Shown piece after piece: positions 11,540-21,607 of a stretch of DNA of 64,000 nucleotides. Source of the stretch: Rhypophila decipiens (taxonomy: Eukaryota; Ascomycota; Sordariomycetes; Sordariales; Naviculisporaceae); NCBI GenBank assembly GCA_033297075.1, contig MU858055.1, positions 434,001 to 498,000 on the forward strand, written 5' to 3'. Below the pieces are notes generated by a model. The model saw nothing but the letters and a program-made list of their open reading frames with translations, was not told the DNA's origin and did not search any database. The translations under genes and the position numbers were made by a program. Every line of letters begins with the position of its first letter. Positions within the stretch are counted from its first letter, which is position 1.

Positions 11540-12549
11540 GGGCGATGGTTCAACATTTAATCTGTGGGTCTTAATCAGTGGATTCGCTGTGGTCTATGGT
11601 CCATGAACTCGATCTCACTTGTCTTTGGGCGAACGTAGGACATGGGTATGGTATGCGCAATTTGGTGTACTGTTTCTTCCGGTTGCCTGGAGGCGGCTGG
11701 CTACAAAGCGCCATTGCGACCAACATATTTATACGCGGTGGAATTTTACTGTTACTCCATCGACTGCTTGTGCTGTTTTCTTTCTTTTAATTGCTGGACA
11801 TCTTTGAAATGCACCTAAATGGGCGAGGTAGATATTGCATGATCAAATATTGATTTCACGTTTCGTCGGCTATATATGTTATGATTCAAGTATTGTACTC
11901 TATTACCAGGTCGTCCATGATGAATGAAGGCCGGGTTTAAAAGAATTAACAATGTATATATTTGTAGAGGCTTGCTGATTACTGATCTTTCAAAAGGGTC
12001 GTCATTTCATAACCCTGGCTACAAGATTGAACAAAGCAAAGTTTATGAGAACTGCAACTATTATAGTCAAAAAAACCTAGTTCGTAGCGTCGTTAATCGT
12101 AGAAGGAAATGAGATCATGATGAACCCCAGTGGCCCTGAAAGGCTCTTTGTAGGCATCATTATAATGGCCTCGCGTACTCCATCAGTCCTATGAGAGTCT
12201 AATGAAAATAAAAAGTGAAGCGACTCAAAATAAAAATGAGAATGAGCCTGGTACTTGGAAAAGAACTTGTTGAATAGGGGGGGCCCTTGGGCGTTGCCGT
12301 GGTGATGACCACTAACAAACGCCCCCTTTTTTGTCGGGGTAGGTTGGTGATTTAACCTTCTCTGACGAATGGTTGAATTAGAAACAATGAGGGGACGATC
12401 GGTTCGAGAAGAAAGAAAAACCAAGAAAGGAAAGCCAGCTCCTTTGGTGCAAACAAAAATCAGGTAAAGCGAAATAATGTGAGGCTTCTGATCCGCCCGA
12501 GGAAAACACTCCCAGTCTCACCAAGCCCCTTTTAACTGCTGTTGACTGT
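11540..12549. other. Convergent intergenic region between two transcription factor genes
   Basis: This holds the 3' flanks of the Zn cluster gene (+) and the bHLH gene (-). It is AT-rich, with T-rich stretches and no frame above background. No RNA gene or repeat was recognised. Confidence 0.5.
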
Positions 12550-14486
12550 TCAACTGCCACTCAAACTCCCTCCCACACCACCGCTACCGCCACTGCCACC
12601 CGGAGAGCCCCTCTCATAGGCGGACCTCATTCTAGAAATATCGCCCTGGAGCTCTTCCCTCTCCCTCTCGAGCTTGTCGCGCTCCTTCTCCAGCGTCTGT
12701 ATATATCTCCGTGACATGTCCAGCACCTCGGCCTTGCTAAGTCGTCTGTCGCCCATATCAACTGATGTGCCAGTACCACCGCCGTCAAGACCATCCGAAT
12801 CGCCACCCGACCCGCCAGGTGTTCGGACATTATCCGGCAATGCATTGAGCAAATTCTCAAAATGCTGGTTCAGCCGGTTACGGTACTGTTTCTCCACCAG
12901 GTTATGTGAGTTTCTCGTCTTGCGTTCCTCAAGAGACTCGGAGGGCCGGGTGAGGATGTTCTTGGAGGTCCGCGATGCGCTTCGAAGCTTGCTTTTGTGT
13001 GCGGGAGCAGTGCCACTGCCGCTGGCGTCGCTTGCACCACCAGCCTTGGAGTTGGAAGCAAGCAGTGGTACCAAAGCCGGTTTTCGGTATCCGGACAAGG
13101 TCTCGGGAGAAGAAACCGAGACATTTCTCTCGGGTGAGTTCTTGGCGCGCTTACGTGGAGGTGCATTTCTAGCGTCGTCCACAATGATTTGATCTTGGGC
13201 CCCGCCCAAAGTCCCTCCGTAGGCAGCGGCGGCGGCGGCGGCAGGGTCACCGTCCGAGTCCGAGTAACCGCCTTCGGGGGTTCGACTTAGGGATCCATAG
13301 CCCGGCAGAATTGGGGAAGCCAGGTTGCTTCCCGGGTTGGAGTAGCTGGCCTCGCCGCCCATTGGGGAATCGCCTGTCCAGTACAGGCTACTGTCAATCA
13401 CCAAACCCTCCTGCGAGGCTCCAGGCGAAGCATAGTCCCCCATATACGGGTCCTGGCCGCTGACCTGCGAGGCATAGCCGAAGGCATTAATATTGGAGCT
13501 TGCAGATACCCCGGAGCTGTCTTCGCTGGCATAGAGCAAGTCGCTTGCCGGCGAGGACTGCCACTCGAGACCTGTCTGGAAATAGGTAGGGCTAGGACTG
13601 ATTGTTGGCCGAGCTTGATATGTCGTGGTCGGTGTTGGGTCGGTGAAAATCGGTGAGGTGTCGTAAGGGGCGGCATTCACCGGAGCAAATCCGCTCCGAG
13701 CAGCAGAGACGGCTGTCGAGTAGGAAAAGGCGGGAGTGCTGCGCTCATGCACATGAACGGACGTGGGTTGATTGTTGGAATAAGTGGCGTGGTGTGGCCC
13801 GCCAAATCCATCCAAGTCACCTGGCCCGCCAAAGCCGGATAATGGCGATGGGTCACTGGTGACCAGCTGCTGATGACACTAAATGTCAGCCAACTGCCCA
13901 TCACTGCTTGTTTGTGTTCTTTTAAAATCCCGCCTGTATTCCCTCCATTTTTGCTTGGGGTTTCGCGGCATTCTTCTTGGTCGGGTCCATGCCTCTTCTC
14001 TGCGCCCAAGACATGCGCATTCAGTGATGCCCATGGCCCGCCAGACTCAGGACCACACACTTGCACCGACCAATTTTGGCACCATTCTTAAGGAACTGTT
14101 TTTGTCATTTTCGAGCAGCGATTGCGACCATACCTATACATGTTTGTATATCTCCGTCATACAGAGGTCCGAAACCCCGACATATGCGGAGGCCGACTTT
14201 GGCCGTGGTTGATGCCTTATCGATGTTCTTGGCCCGGGAATTCGACAAAAACAGACGAAAGGAAAGGAGGTAACCGCCCAAAAGCGATGAAACGCGAGTG
14301 GGTATTTCTCTCGGGTGCTTCTGTGATAAGAGGCAGGAGAAGGGAATTGCGTACCTCGAGGCCTTCGGTGGCATAATCGAAGAAGGGGAACTCGTTTCCT
14401 CGTTGTGGATTTCGCGAGTTGGGCTGCATTGTTGAGTTGGTTTTGGTCTCTTTGCTGTTTTTTGGGGCTTTCCCTGAAGAAGCCAT
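12550..14486 (-). CDS. SREBP-type bHLH transcription factor without membrane segments
   Basis: A 486-aa nuclear regulator. Exon 1 is 14355-14486 and exon 2 is 12550-13878. The 476-nt intron (GTACGC, branch CTGAC, TAG) joins in phase 0 after YATEGLE; an acceptor a few bases further on would also keep the frame. The N-terminal two thirds are Ser/Gly/Pro/Ala rich with no domain. The bHLH spans about residues 365-440. The basic region RNSHNLVEKQYRNRLNQ has the His-Asn-x2-Glu-Lys-x-Tyr-Arg pattern; that tyrosine is the hallmark of SREBP-type factors, which can read both E-boxes and sterol-type elements. The loop is long and Gly/Asp rich, and helix 2 runs into a leucine/charged coiled coil (YIQTLEKERDKLERERE). 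No transmembrane helices follow, so it is not the membrane-tethered SrbA type. An SrbB-like or other soluble fungal bHLH is possible. Confidence 0.85.
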
Positions 14487-17400
14487 TGTCTTGAGTGGAT
14501 CTGCTGAGCAGAGACTATATACTCGAATCGGGAGACTCTGTTCTCGTCAACTTGGACAACCTTGTGCCGAGGAGATAGGATCTAGGGCTTCCCCGAGGAC
14601 GGCGACGCAGTGCAGGCTGGCTGTGTGGTATCCCGGTGAGAGATTATGTGGTTTTCGTGTGTCAGTCTGCGCCCCAGTAGGCGGTTGAGAGACTTGAGCA
14701 TGTGTTGCGGCTGTTGGATACCCATAGAAGAAGAAGCAGATCACTCGACAATGGTCTTGGGGCCGACGACTTCTTCTTCAGCCACTCCGAATCGGCCGTC
14801 CAAAGCAGAGAGAGGCTGAAGAATGGACTAATGAGCGGAGGACGTTCACCAGGAAACTGGCGGTGGTGGGGTGTCTAGACCTATGAGTCTCCCCACTAGT
14901 CACCCATTCTGGGGTACAGCTGAGGGCGTTTCCGGTTCAAGCCGCAGAGTGTGCACGTGGTATAAAGGATCAAGGCTATCCTGTTATGGCTGCCTCTCTG
15001 TATTATACTGTCGCCTCCTTGTCGACTTCCTTGATTGGGCTCTTCCTGTTTTGAGTCGCCGTCCATTCTGGCCGCTTGTCTTGGACCTCGGGCTTTGTCA
15101 ATGTTTCTTCTGGTTTACTGAAAGCCCGACCGGCTTGGTTGTTTCAGACAGCGGCAGTTCTTCTCACCGATTCTGGCTTCTCGAGTGGTCTTCTTCCAAT
15201 ATCGGAGGTGGGATCCATCGCAGGTCCTCTCCCTCTGCACCACGACCGTTATGCATATTGCCAGCCGCCCGCCGGTCAACAGTTGGACCATTCATCGTGG
15301 ACGCTAGACCCCGGGTCTTGGGCCGTATGGTATGCTCTATAACCCGCTATGTACCATGACGCTTTAGTGAGCTTCCCCGAAATTGTACCATAGCCTGTGG
15401 GTGCTGGGCGACGCCTCGTGGGGCTGGGGACACTGATAGTACACTCTTCCGAGATGACATCGTGGGGGACGATTGGAGGATTTACGGTGTCTTGTCAAGA
15501 AGGGATTATGGACCAGTCTGGCCCGTTAAGGAGCCCCAGAAAGAAATCCGGAGGCGGCTAGTGCCATTGGAACTGAAAACGGTATACCGGTACCCTGTTT
15601 ATCACAAGAGGTCTGTTTACCGTCAGAAAATGAGCCACACAGATGGCAAAATATCGTGCCGACATGTTGCAGTCCCGAAGCCCGGATGCTCGTCATCATG
15701 CCGCGGTGGCTGGCTAGGTACCAGACTGGCGGTTTTATGCAAAGTGTACAAGTTTAGAAGTTCCATGTCCCTGGCTTGACATTTGTGAGACACAAACTTC
15801 TGTCCGAGGTGTCTATGGGTAGTGAGGACGGCGATAGCACCTGCTCTCTACACTATGCGTAGTCCCTCGAGTATATAGAAGCGTGGATTCGAGATGCTTC
15901 TAGAAACTACTCGAAAGTCGATTGAGCGAGGCGTGAGCGGAGTTGGTAACATATGCAAGAATATATCCCATGGTAATTGGGAATTTGTTAGAACCCGTGT
16001 CAAACAAGGTGACCGTCTTCTGGTCTATGATGAAGGGGTTGCAGATGGCAACGGAGGTTCCGATGACGACGACAGCAAGGCGGATGGAAGGAGTCACAGG
16101 AAAGAAGCAAAGGTCTCGTGCTGAGCTCAATTCATTTTATTGCCACAATAGCGTGATGGTCCCGAAGAAGGAAAGAAGCCTCCCTCCTTCCGAAGTTGAC
16201 TCGGCGACCTGCCCAAAGATTGATGCTATGGTCGCCGACTTCACCTTAGCGAATTTCCCGACGCGCCTTCCTCTGTGTTGGAGTCACGAAAAGTATACGG
16301 GTACCGCCATGTTACTTGGATATCTTCGTGCCGCTGTCATATGGCACGTGTTTTACGGAATACCTTCTTCCTGTATCCATCTTGAATGCCCATCGCCACT
16401 GCCACTGTCTGCTCCTTCTGCTTTCGTTTTCTTACTGCTGGCCATATGGACTCTTATCTTGCTCTGTATCCACAGCAATAAAGCATTATTTTTATATCTT
16501 GCACCTTCCATTGGATTCCTAAAGAAAGCGACAGGGTATAGTATGGATTAGGAGTACCTGAGTAGAAACCGGCTGGATTCAAGAAGGCCTTATCAATGTT
16601 TGTGTCTGTGACTCTCGTGAGTTGCGAAATATGTTTCGGGGACCCACGAACTACCTGAAGCCACGGGCGACGAGAAGAAGGTAGCGTTGGCGTTTAGACA
16701 CCGTCCGTAGTCCGCGGTTGAGACAAATATACATGATCTGACAACTGAAAGGAGGCGCAACCCCTGTTTCCAACCGGCCCACAGAGTTCCAACAGCGGCC
16801 AGTCCTCAAAACCACACGAACCCTCGTCGCAATGTGAGGATCAACCATTAATCTCGTCTATCAAGGACGACCCAAATCATCGTACATCTCTAGACCGGTA
16901 GCGTTCATATTCTCCCGGCCTTCGAATCACCAACAAGCTGGGCTGAAGTCACTCCCATCGAACTCTTCCAGCAGTCTATCTCAAAGCCCTTGCCAAAGCC
17001 ACGAATACGTCCGTGGTACCTCACGGTTCATCAAAACGATGACCGCGCGAGATCTTTGCTTTGCCTGTACAGCAGATGGCTCTTTTGCTTGGTTTCCTCT
17101 CGTTGCCGAACCAGGAGAACAACTTGTCCCATCCCCGGCGAGTAACGGAAATCCCACTTATTCCTCTTTCTCTGACACTTACTCTTTTCCATCATCACCC
17201 GGCCGCAGTATAGGTCCAGTCGAATCGAAAAGCGGACTTCAGATCGACACTCCGACACTACGGGTACCTCTTCATCACGAACACGAACTTTCTACCACAT
17301 CACCGCTGAACATCTGCCTTCCTGTCGGTCGAAGAGCTCCCCTCCTACCTTGAGATGGCTTTTGCGAATAAAACCAGATTAGTTTCTTCGCCCGGTTCAA

Positions 17401-17931
17401 TACATGGACGAACCGACATCCGGTTCACGGATTGCTGGGAGCCCAGGCAACCGAAGGACGGGACAGAACAAATAATACCATTGATCTAACGATCCGTTTT
17501 CTATACCCGGGCATATATCTGGTCGAGGTACTGACTGCCCATCTAGAGTATCGAGTTAATTATCAGAATGAGTGCTCAGGAGCACCGAGGATCCACAGAG
17601 CCATGTACCCGCGAACAAGCTGCCCACCACCACTTCATATCCTCGACATTCCTACAAGTCACAAGTCATAACAGATCAAGCAATCAATCCAAACATGACA
17701 ACAGCCCAGCTAACATCAAGCAATGCGTAATTAAGCTTTTCCCCCCGTTTACGTTACCCGCACCACGAACTCCTTTTATCCAACGCTCCACAAAACAACG
17801 GATCCTAGCGAATCAAACATTGCCAATTCGATCCACTTTACGGGGTAGCATACTCCAACAACCTAGGTAGATAAACCCAATAATCACGAGCCAATTCCAA
17901 CAAGTCACATGAGGTTTCGCCTGGCTAGCCA
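14487..17931. other. Gene-free stretch upstream of the bHLH gene
   Basis: About 3.4 kb without a supportable gene. It includes the 5' leader and promoter of the bHLH gene on the minus strand. A CACGTG E-box core occurs in GTGCACGTGGTATAAAGG near 14951-14968. Several frames of 60-200 codons are present, but none has a domain, splice support or fungal codon character. Confidence 0.4.
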
Positions 17932-18019
17932 GCCCGGCTAGCTCAATCGGTAGAGCGTGAGACTCTTATTCAAGAGATCACCAATCTCAAGGTTGTGGGT
18001 TCGACCCCCACGTCGGGCT
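17932..18019 (+). tRNA. tRNA-Lys (CTT) with short intron
   Basis: The acceptor stem GCCCGGC pairs with GTCGGGC (one G-T wobble), discriminator T. The D-arm is AGCTCAATCGGTAGAGC, and the anticodon stem TGAGA/TCTCA frames the loop CTCTTAA with anticodon CTT. A 15-nt intron interrupts the loop after position 37. The T-arm is GTGGG TTCGACC CCCAC. The mature length is 73 nt. All arms pair correctly, so the call is firm. Confidence 0.97.
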
Positions 18020-19030
18020 CAATTCCCGGCGATTCGGCCTCGTGTGATTTCTTTTTTTTTTTGCTGCTATTGTTTCTATTTAGATAGAGATGGTTTGTTT
18101 ATTTTGTTCATCTTGTTTTTCGAGGACCTCCTTCTTGTTGGTTCGATTGATGATGTCCCAGTCTTCAGACCCAGCCCGACCAGATAGACCCCCTTTCCCA
18201 CTCATCTCTTCTCAAGGACTGTATTAACAAATCGCTCAAGGTCTCGTCCAATAAGTCAGTCGTATTTAGGTGCATTCTTTGTTCGATGCATTCTTCACAA
18301 TATGTAGAATCACTCCTGGTTGAGGTTGTCTGTCTAATGTGTGTTTTGATGGCATGAATTTAATTGTTTCAACATTCTTCTCTCAATCTCTCTTTGTACT
18401 CGCTAGTCCGCTTAGCTAACTAACTAGGTACCCAAGTAAAAGCTAACTGTGATCTGCTTATTTGTCAAGACGATCCCAGAGCTTTGGAAAGACCGAACTC
18501 AATAGTCACCAGCCAGTCAAACTGCCGACAACCTCTCCGACCCAAGGCCCCTTCAAACCATACAAGGAAAATACAGTAGACGACAGACAATAAAAGTAAA
18601 CAGTTAAAAAACAACAAATTAGTCCAACAAAGGAAATAGTGATGGCAGTATATGCCAAGTCAACGATTGTAGACAGTGAAAACAAAACACAACACCATTT
18701 CCAGTCCGTTCTTTATCTAATCCAGACATAGTTGCCCACCCCTTAATATTTTTTGTTTCGTGGTTCCAATCCAAACCCCCCAAAAAGCAAAACAATCGCT
18801 CCAAAAATGATATGTTATCCTGGCCTTGCAAAAAAATCCCGGGGCCCAAATCTATAGTGGTTGTGCTCAAACAATGCTCTCAAAATGTTCAAACAAATGA
18901 AATACAAAAATCGTACAGCCCGTAAAAAGGTAGGCTCTGTAATCTCCTTGGGGAGGGAATAAGATTATGTAAAGGCGTCATGTCGTATGTAATGTAGGTA
19001 TGTATATTCGGTATTTTGTTTGAGAGCGTC
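18020..19030. other. Intergenic: T-rich tRNA terminator and 3' flank of the CRIB gene
   Basis: A T-run at about 18051-18062 shortly after the tRNA fits an RNA polymerase III terminator. The rest is the presumed 3' UTR of the minus-strand CRIB-domain gene. No other gene is seen. Confidence 0.5.
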
Positions 19031-21607
19031 TCAGATCCGGTGACCGCTCATATGGACGGACGGGAAGAGAGCGTATTGGTTTGGCGGAGGGGGTGTGCTG
19101 AGACTGGTCGTTCGTGCGCGGCCTCTTCGAGCCTGTAGTGATTCTTTTCTTCTGTGTGACATCGGTTCCTCCGCACCCAGTTTGACTAGATTAGGATCGC
19201 TGCCATGTTGGCTCAGAAACTGGGGCCTTGGGACAGGACTCAATTCTCCCGTCATCTCTTCCGACTCGGAGACAGTTGGCATTGCACCTTTTCCTTCCAT
19301 TTTGGACGACTCGAAGGACGGGAAACGGTGGAGTGGCTCGGAGCCAGGTAGAGAGCCCTCGATTTCGAGGGACGAGGTGCTCATGGTTAGGCGGGTGAAA
19401 TCGGTCGAAGTAGACGCGGTGGAGGCATGTCTCTCAAACCCCGACCGAGTGCTCTCCATGGTGCCGGTAGTCGACGCGCTGACTCGGTTTTGAGCAAGAG
19501 CTGCCGACATATCCGTTGGCGAAACTCCTGATTCGTCGTAGTGATGATATGATGACCCTCGGCTTTCAGCGACATCGCTTTCGCTCGCCATCATCTGCTG
19601 ATGAAAATCGTTGGGAATGAGGAGAGATGGAGAAAGGGTAAAGCCATGCGACTCTTTGAAGCTAGACGCGTCAGATGATCTTCGTACATTCAACAAGCCA
19701 GGTTTCGGAACATCTGTCCTGGGCAATGAAAAGTTGGACGCCCTTGGGGCCCCGTAAACTGTTGGCGTTATAGCTTCAACACCGGCTACCGACGAAACTT
19801 GGCTGGCTGGGCTGAGAGCCGGAACGTCGAACTGTGCCGGCGTAAGCATAGATGGTGAGACCTCGCAAGAAGGAACACGTCGGGCCTGGTCCTCGACTGG
19901 CGTGACACTATCAGTTTCACGACTCAGCTCGAGTGATGGGCGCTCCCACGCATAATCACAATCCGCCTCTGCTGCATGTTCATAGCAGTAATCAATATCA
20001 TCCTCCCAGCTCTCGCGAGGCAAGGACTCTCCGCCGTTTCCTTCAATAAGTGCCGCCCTCAAGGCTCGCTGTGCTGCGAGCATATCAAGCCTGCCCAGGG
20101 TGTCCGAGGCACCACTTGATCGCCGCCGGGAATCTTCGTCCTGGTTCGCAGACATCATCCTCAGCATGGGGACAGATTGGCTCCCACGCAGTGACGAAAT
20201 GCTGGCCATGCTGGTATGAGACCGCTTAGATACGAAGGCACTCTCTTCTTCCTCGGGAACCTGGGGAAGGGTTGAGTCGAAGGAAACTGTGGTGGAACAA
20301 GGGAGGGGCCAGTTGGCGTCATCTGGAGTTGAGAAACGCCCGTAACAATGTTCGGGAATAGCGTCCATGTCCGAGGAAGGATAGTAGCTGTGTGATGTCG
20401 ACGGCGGGCTTACGCTGGCATCGGACCCAAAGGATAACGGTTGTGGATGACGGAAGCTCCCGGCCGTGTGGGGTCGGTCGATCGATCCGTTGACCAAAGG
20501 ATCAAAGTCGTCATTCCGTATCGAGGCTCGGCTAGATATCCGTGGCGGGGGGATGGGTGGAGAAGCGACGAATACCTGCTCAATTGGTGACCTCGGTGGG
20601 CGAGGAGGTGGTATCCTCAAGTGGTCCTGAGACTGAGTATGCTTGACCAGCCGTCTCGGAGGTGATGTGGGTTTATGGAGCACAGAGGGTGGCCGATTCA
20701 AGTTTATCCTCGCGTGAGGCTCAAGAGAGGTAATCGTCTCGTCCTCCTCAGTCAAGGGCAGATTATCGGATGAAAAGTCGGAAAAATGCATATCCTCAGC
20801 GCGTCGGCTGGCCCTCTGGGCGTGATCGTTTTGGGTGTGGGTGACATGTTGAAAGTTGTAAGGTTCAGAGATTTGAAACTTGCGAGCGGGGCCTGTCTCG
20901 TCGTGCGGTTCGGCCCTTGAAGCGGCACGACGTCGACTGAAAAATGCCGGAATGGTCGAGTCTCGCGAAGACGCCGAGGGGGTCCCTGGCGGCACAAGGG
21001 CGTCGGTGGAAAGCTCGCCGGAATAAACTGAGCTCTGGGCACTGCTCTCGCGCCTGAACTTGCCCCGACGATTGAAGATGGTCTTGCCAAAGATCTGGAC
21101 ACTCTCGGGACGCTCCCGAGACGGCATGCTGCTGGAGGTGGACCGCCCCGAGGACTTCCTCGAGAGGGTAAGACCGTCTAGCGCGTTCTCCCACGAAGGG
21201 CGGTCGGTCGAGGTGAGGGACCGCAAGGATGAAGAGCCCGAGGATGTGGTCTGGTGACTCTGGTGCTTCTCCTTGTCCTTGGCGTTCGCAGTAGCTGCCC
21301 GTTTCATCTGCGCGCGGATGCTTTCTGGTGACGGCGGGCCATCGATAGCAGGCTCGAGGAAGACACCGAGGCCGCTTGGGTCGTGGGGCTGATACTGATG
21401 CTGCGGTTGATGGTGCACGTGGTGAATTTGCTGGCGGTGCTGCTGCTGCTGCTGTTGTTCCCGAGCTGGTGATGCCGGGGACGCCAGCTTGGGTGGAAAG
21501 CCTAGAGAGGAAGCAGTCTTGCTAATACTCGACTTTTTGCCGCCCTTTCGCCTCGTGTCTGGTTCAACCGAGTACACGGGCATGGCGGAAACTGCCCACA
21601 TATTCAT
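19031..21607 (-). CDS. CRIB-domain protein (Cdc42/Rac effector candidate)
   Basis: A single-exon, 858-aa, mostly disordered protein. At about residues 243-258 it has FQISEPYNFQHVTHT, which fits the CRIB consensus I-S-x-P-x2-F-x-H-x2-H that binds GTP-loaded Cdc42 or Rac. A basic patch (FFSRRRAASRAEP) precedes it, as in many effectors that also contact membrane lipids. Upstream are a Gln/His-rich run (50-75) and Ser-rich segments; downstream are Ser/Pro-rich stretches with proline motifs (IPPPRPPRSP, PPIPPPR) that could bind SH3 domains. There is no kinase domain, so it is not a PAK/Ste20; the layout is closer to yeast Gic1/Gic2-type polarity effectors. ATG choices exist at residues 1, 3 and 9. 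The polarity role is inferred from the CRIB motif alone. Confidence 0.85.
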   Translation of the reverse strand: MNMWAVSAMPVYSVEPDTRRKGGKKSSISKTASSLGFPPKLASPASPAREQQQQQQHRQQIHHVHHQPQHQYQPHDPSGLGVFLEPAIDGPPSPESIRAQMKRAATANAKDKEKHQSHQTTSSGSSSLRSLTSTDRPSWENALDGLTLSRKSSGRSTSSSMPSRERPESVQIFGKTIFNRRGKFRRESSAQSSVYSGELSTDALVPPGTPSASSRDSTIPAFFSRRRAASRAEPHDETGPARKFQISEPYNFQHVTHTQNDHAQRASRRAEDMHFSDFSSDNLPLTEEDETITSLEPHARINLNRPPSVLHKPTSPPRRLVKHTQSQDHLRIPPPRPPRSPIEQVFVASPPIPPPRISSRASIRNDDFDPLVNGSIDRPHTAGSFRHPQPLSFGSDASVSPPSTSHSYYPSSDMDAIPEHCYGRFSTPDDANWPLPCSTTVSFDSTLPQVPEEEESAFVSKRSHTSMASISSLRGSQSVPMLRMMSANQDEDSRRRSSGASDTLGRLDMLAAQRALRAALIEGNGGESLPRESWEDDIDYCYEHAAEADCDYAWERPSLELSRETDSVTPVEDQARRVPSCEVSPSMLTPAQFDVPALSPASQVSSVAGVEAITPTVYGAPRASNFSLPRTDVPKPGLLNVRRSSDASSFKESHGFTLSPSLLIPNDFHQQMMASESDVAESRGSSYHHYDESGVSPTDMSAALAQNRVSASTTGTMESTRSGFERHASTASTSTDFTRLTMSTSSLEIEGSLPGSEPLHRFPSFESSKMEGKGAMPTVSESEEMTGELSPVPRPQFLSQHGSDPNLVKLGAEEPMSHRRKESLQARRGRARTTSLSTPPPPNQYALFPSVHMSGHRI

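Noticed and set aside
14871..15359. 162-codon frame upstream of the bHLH gene
   Set aside because: Composition is random (Trp/Cys/Leu rich) with no motif, and other frames overlap it.
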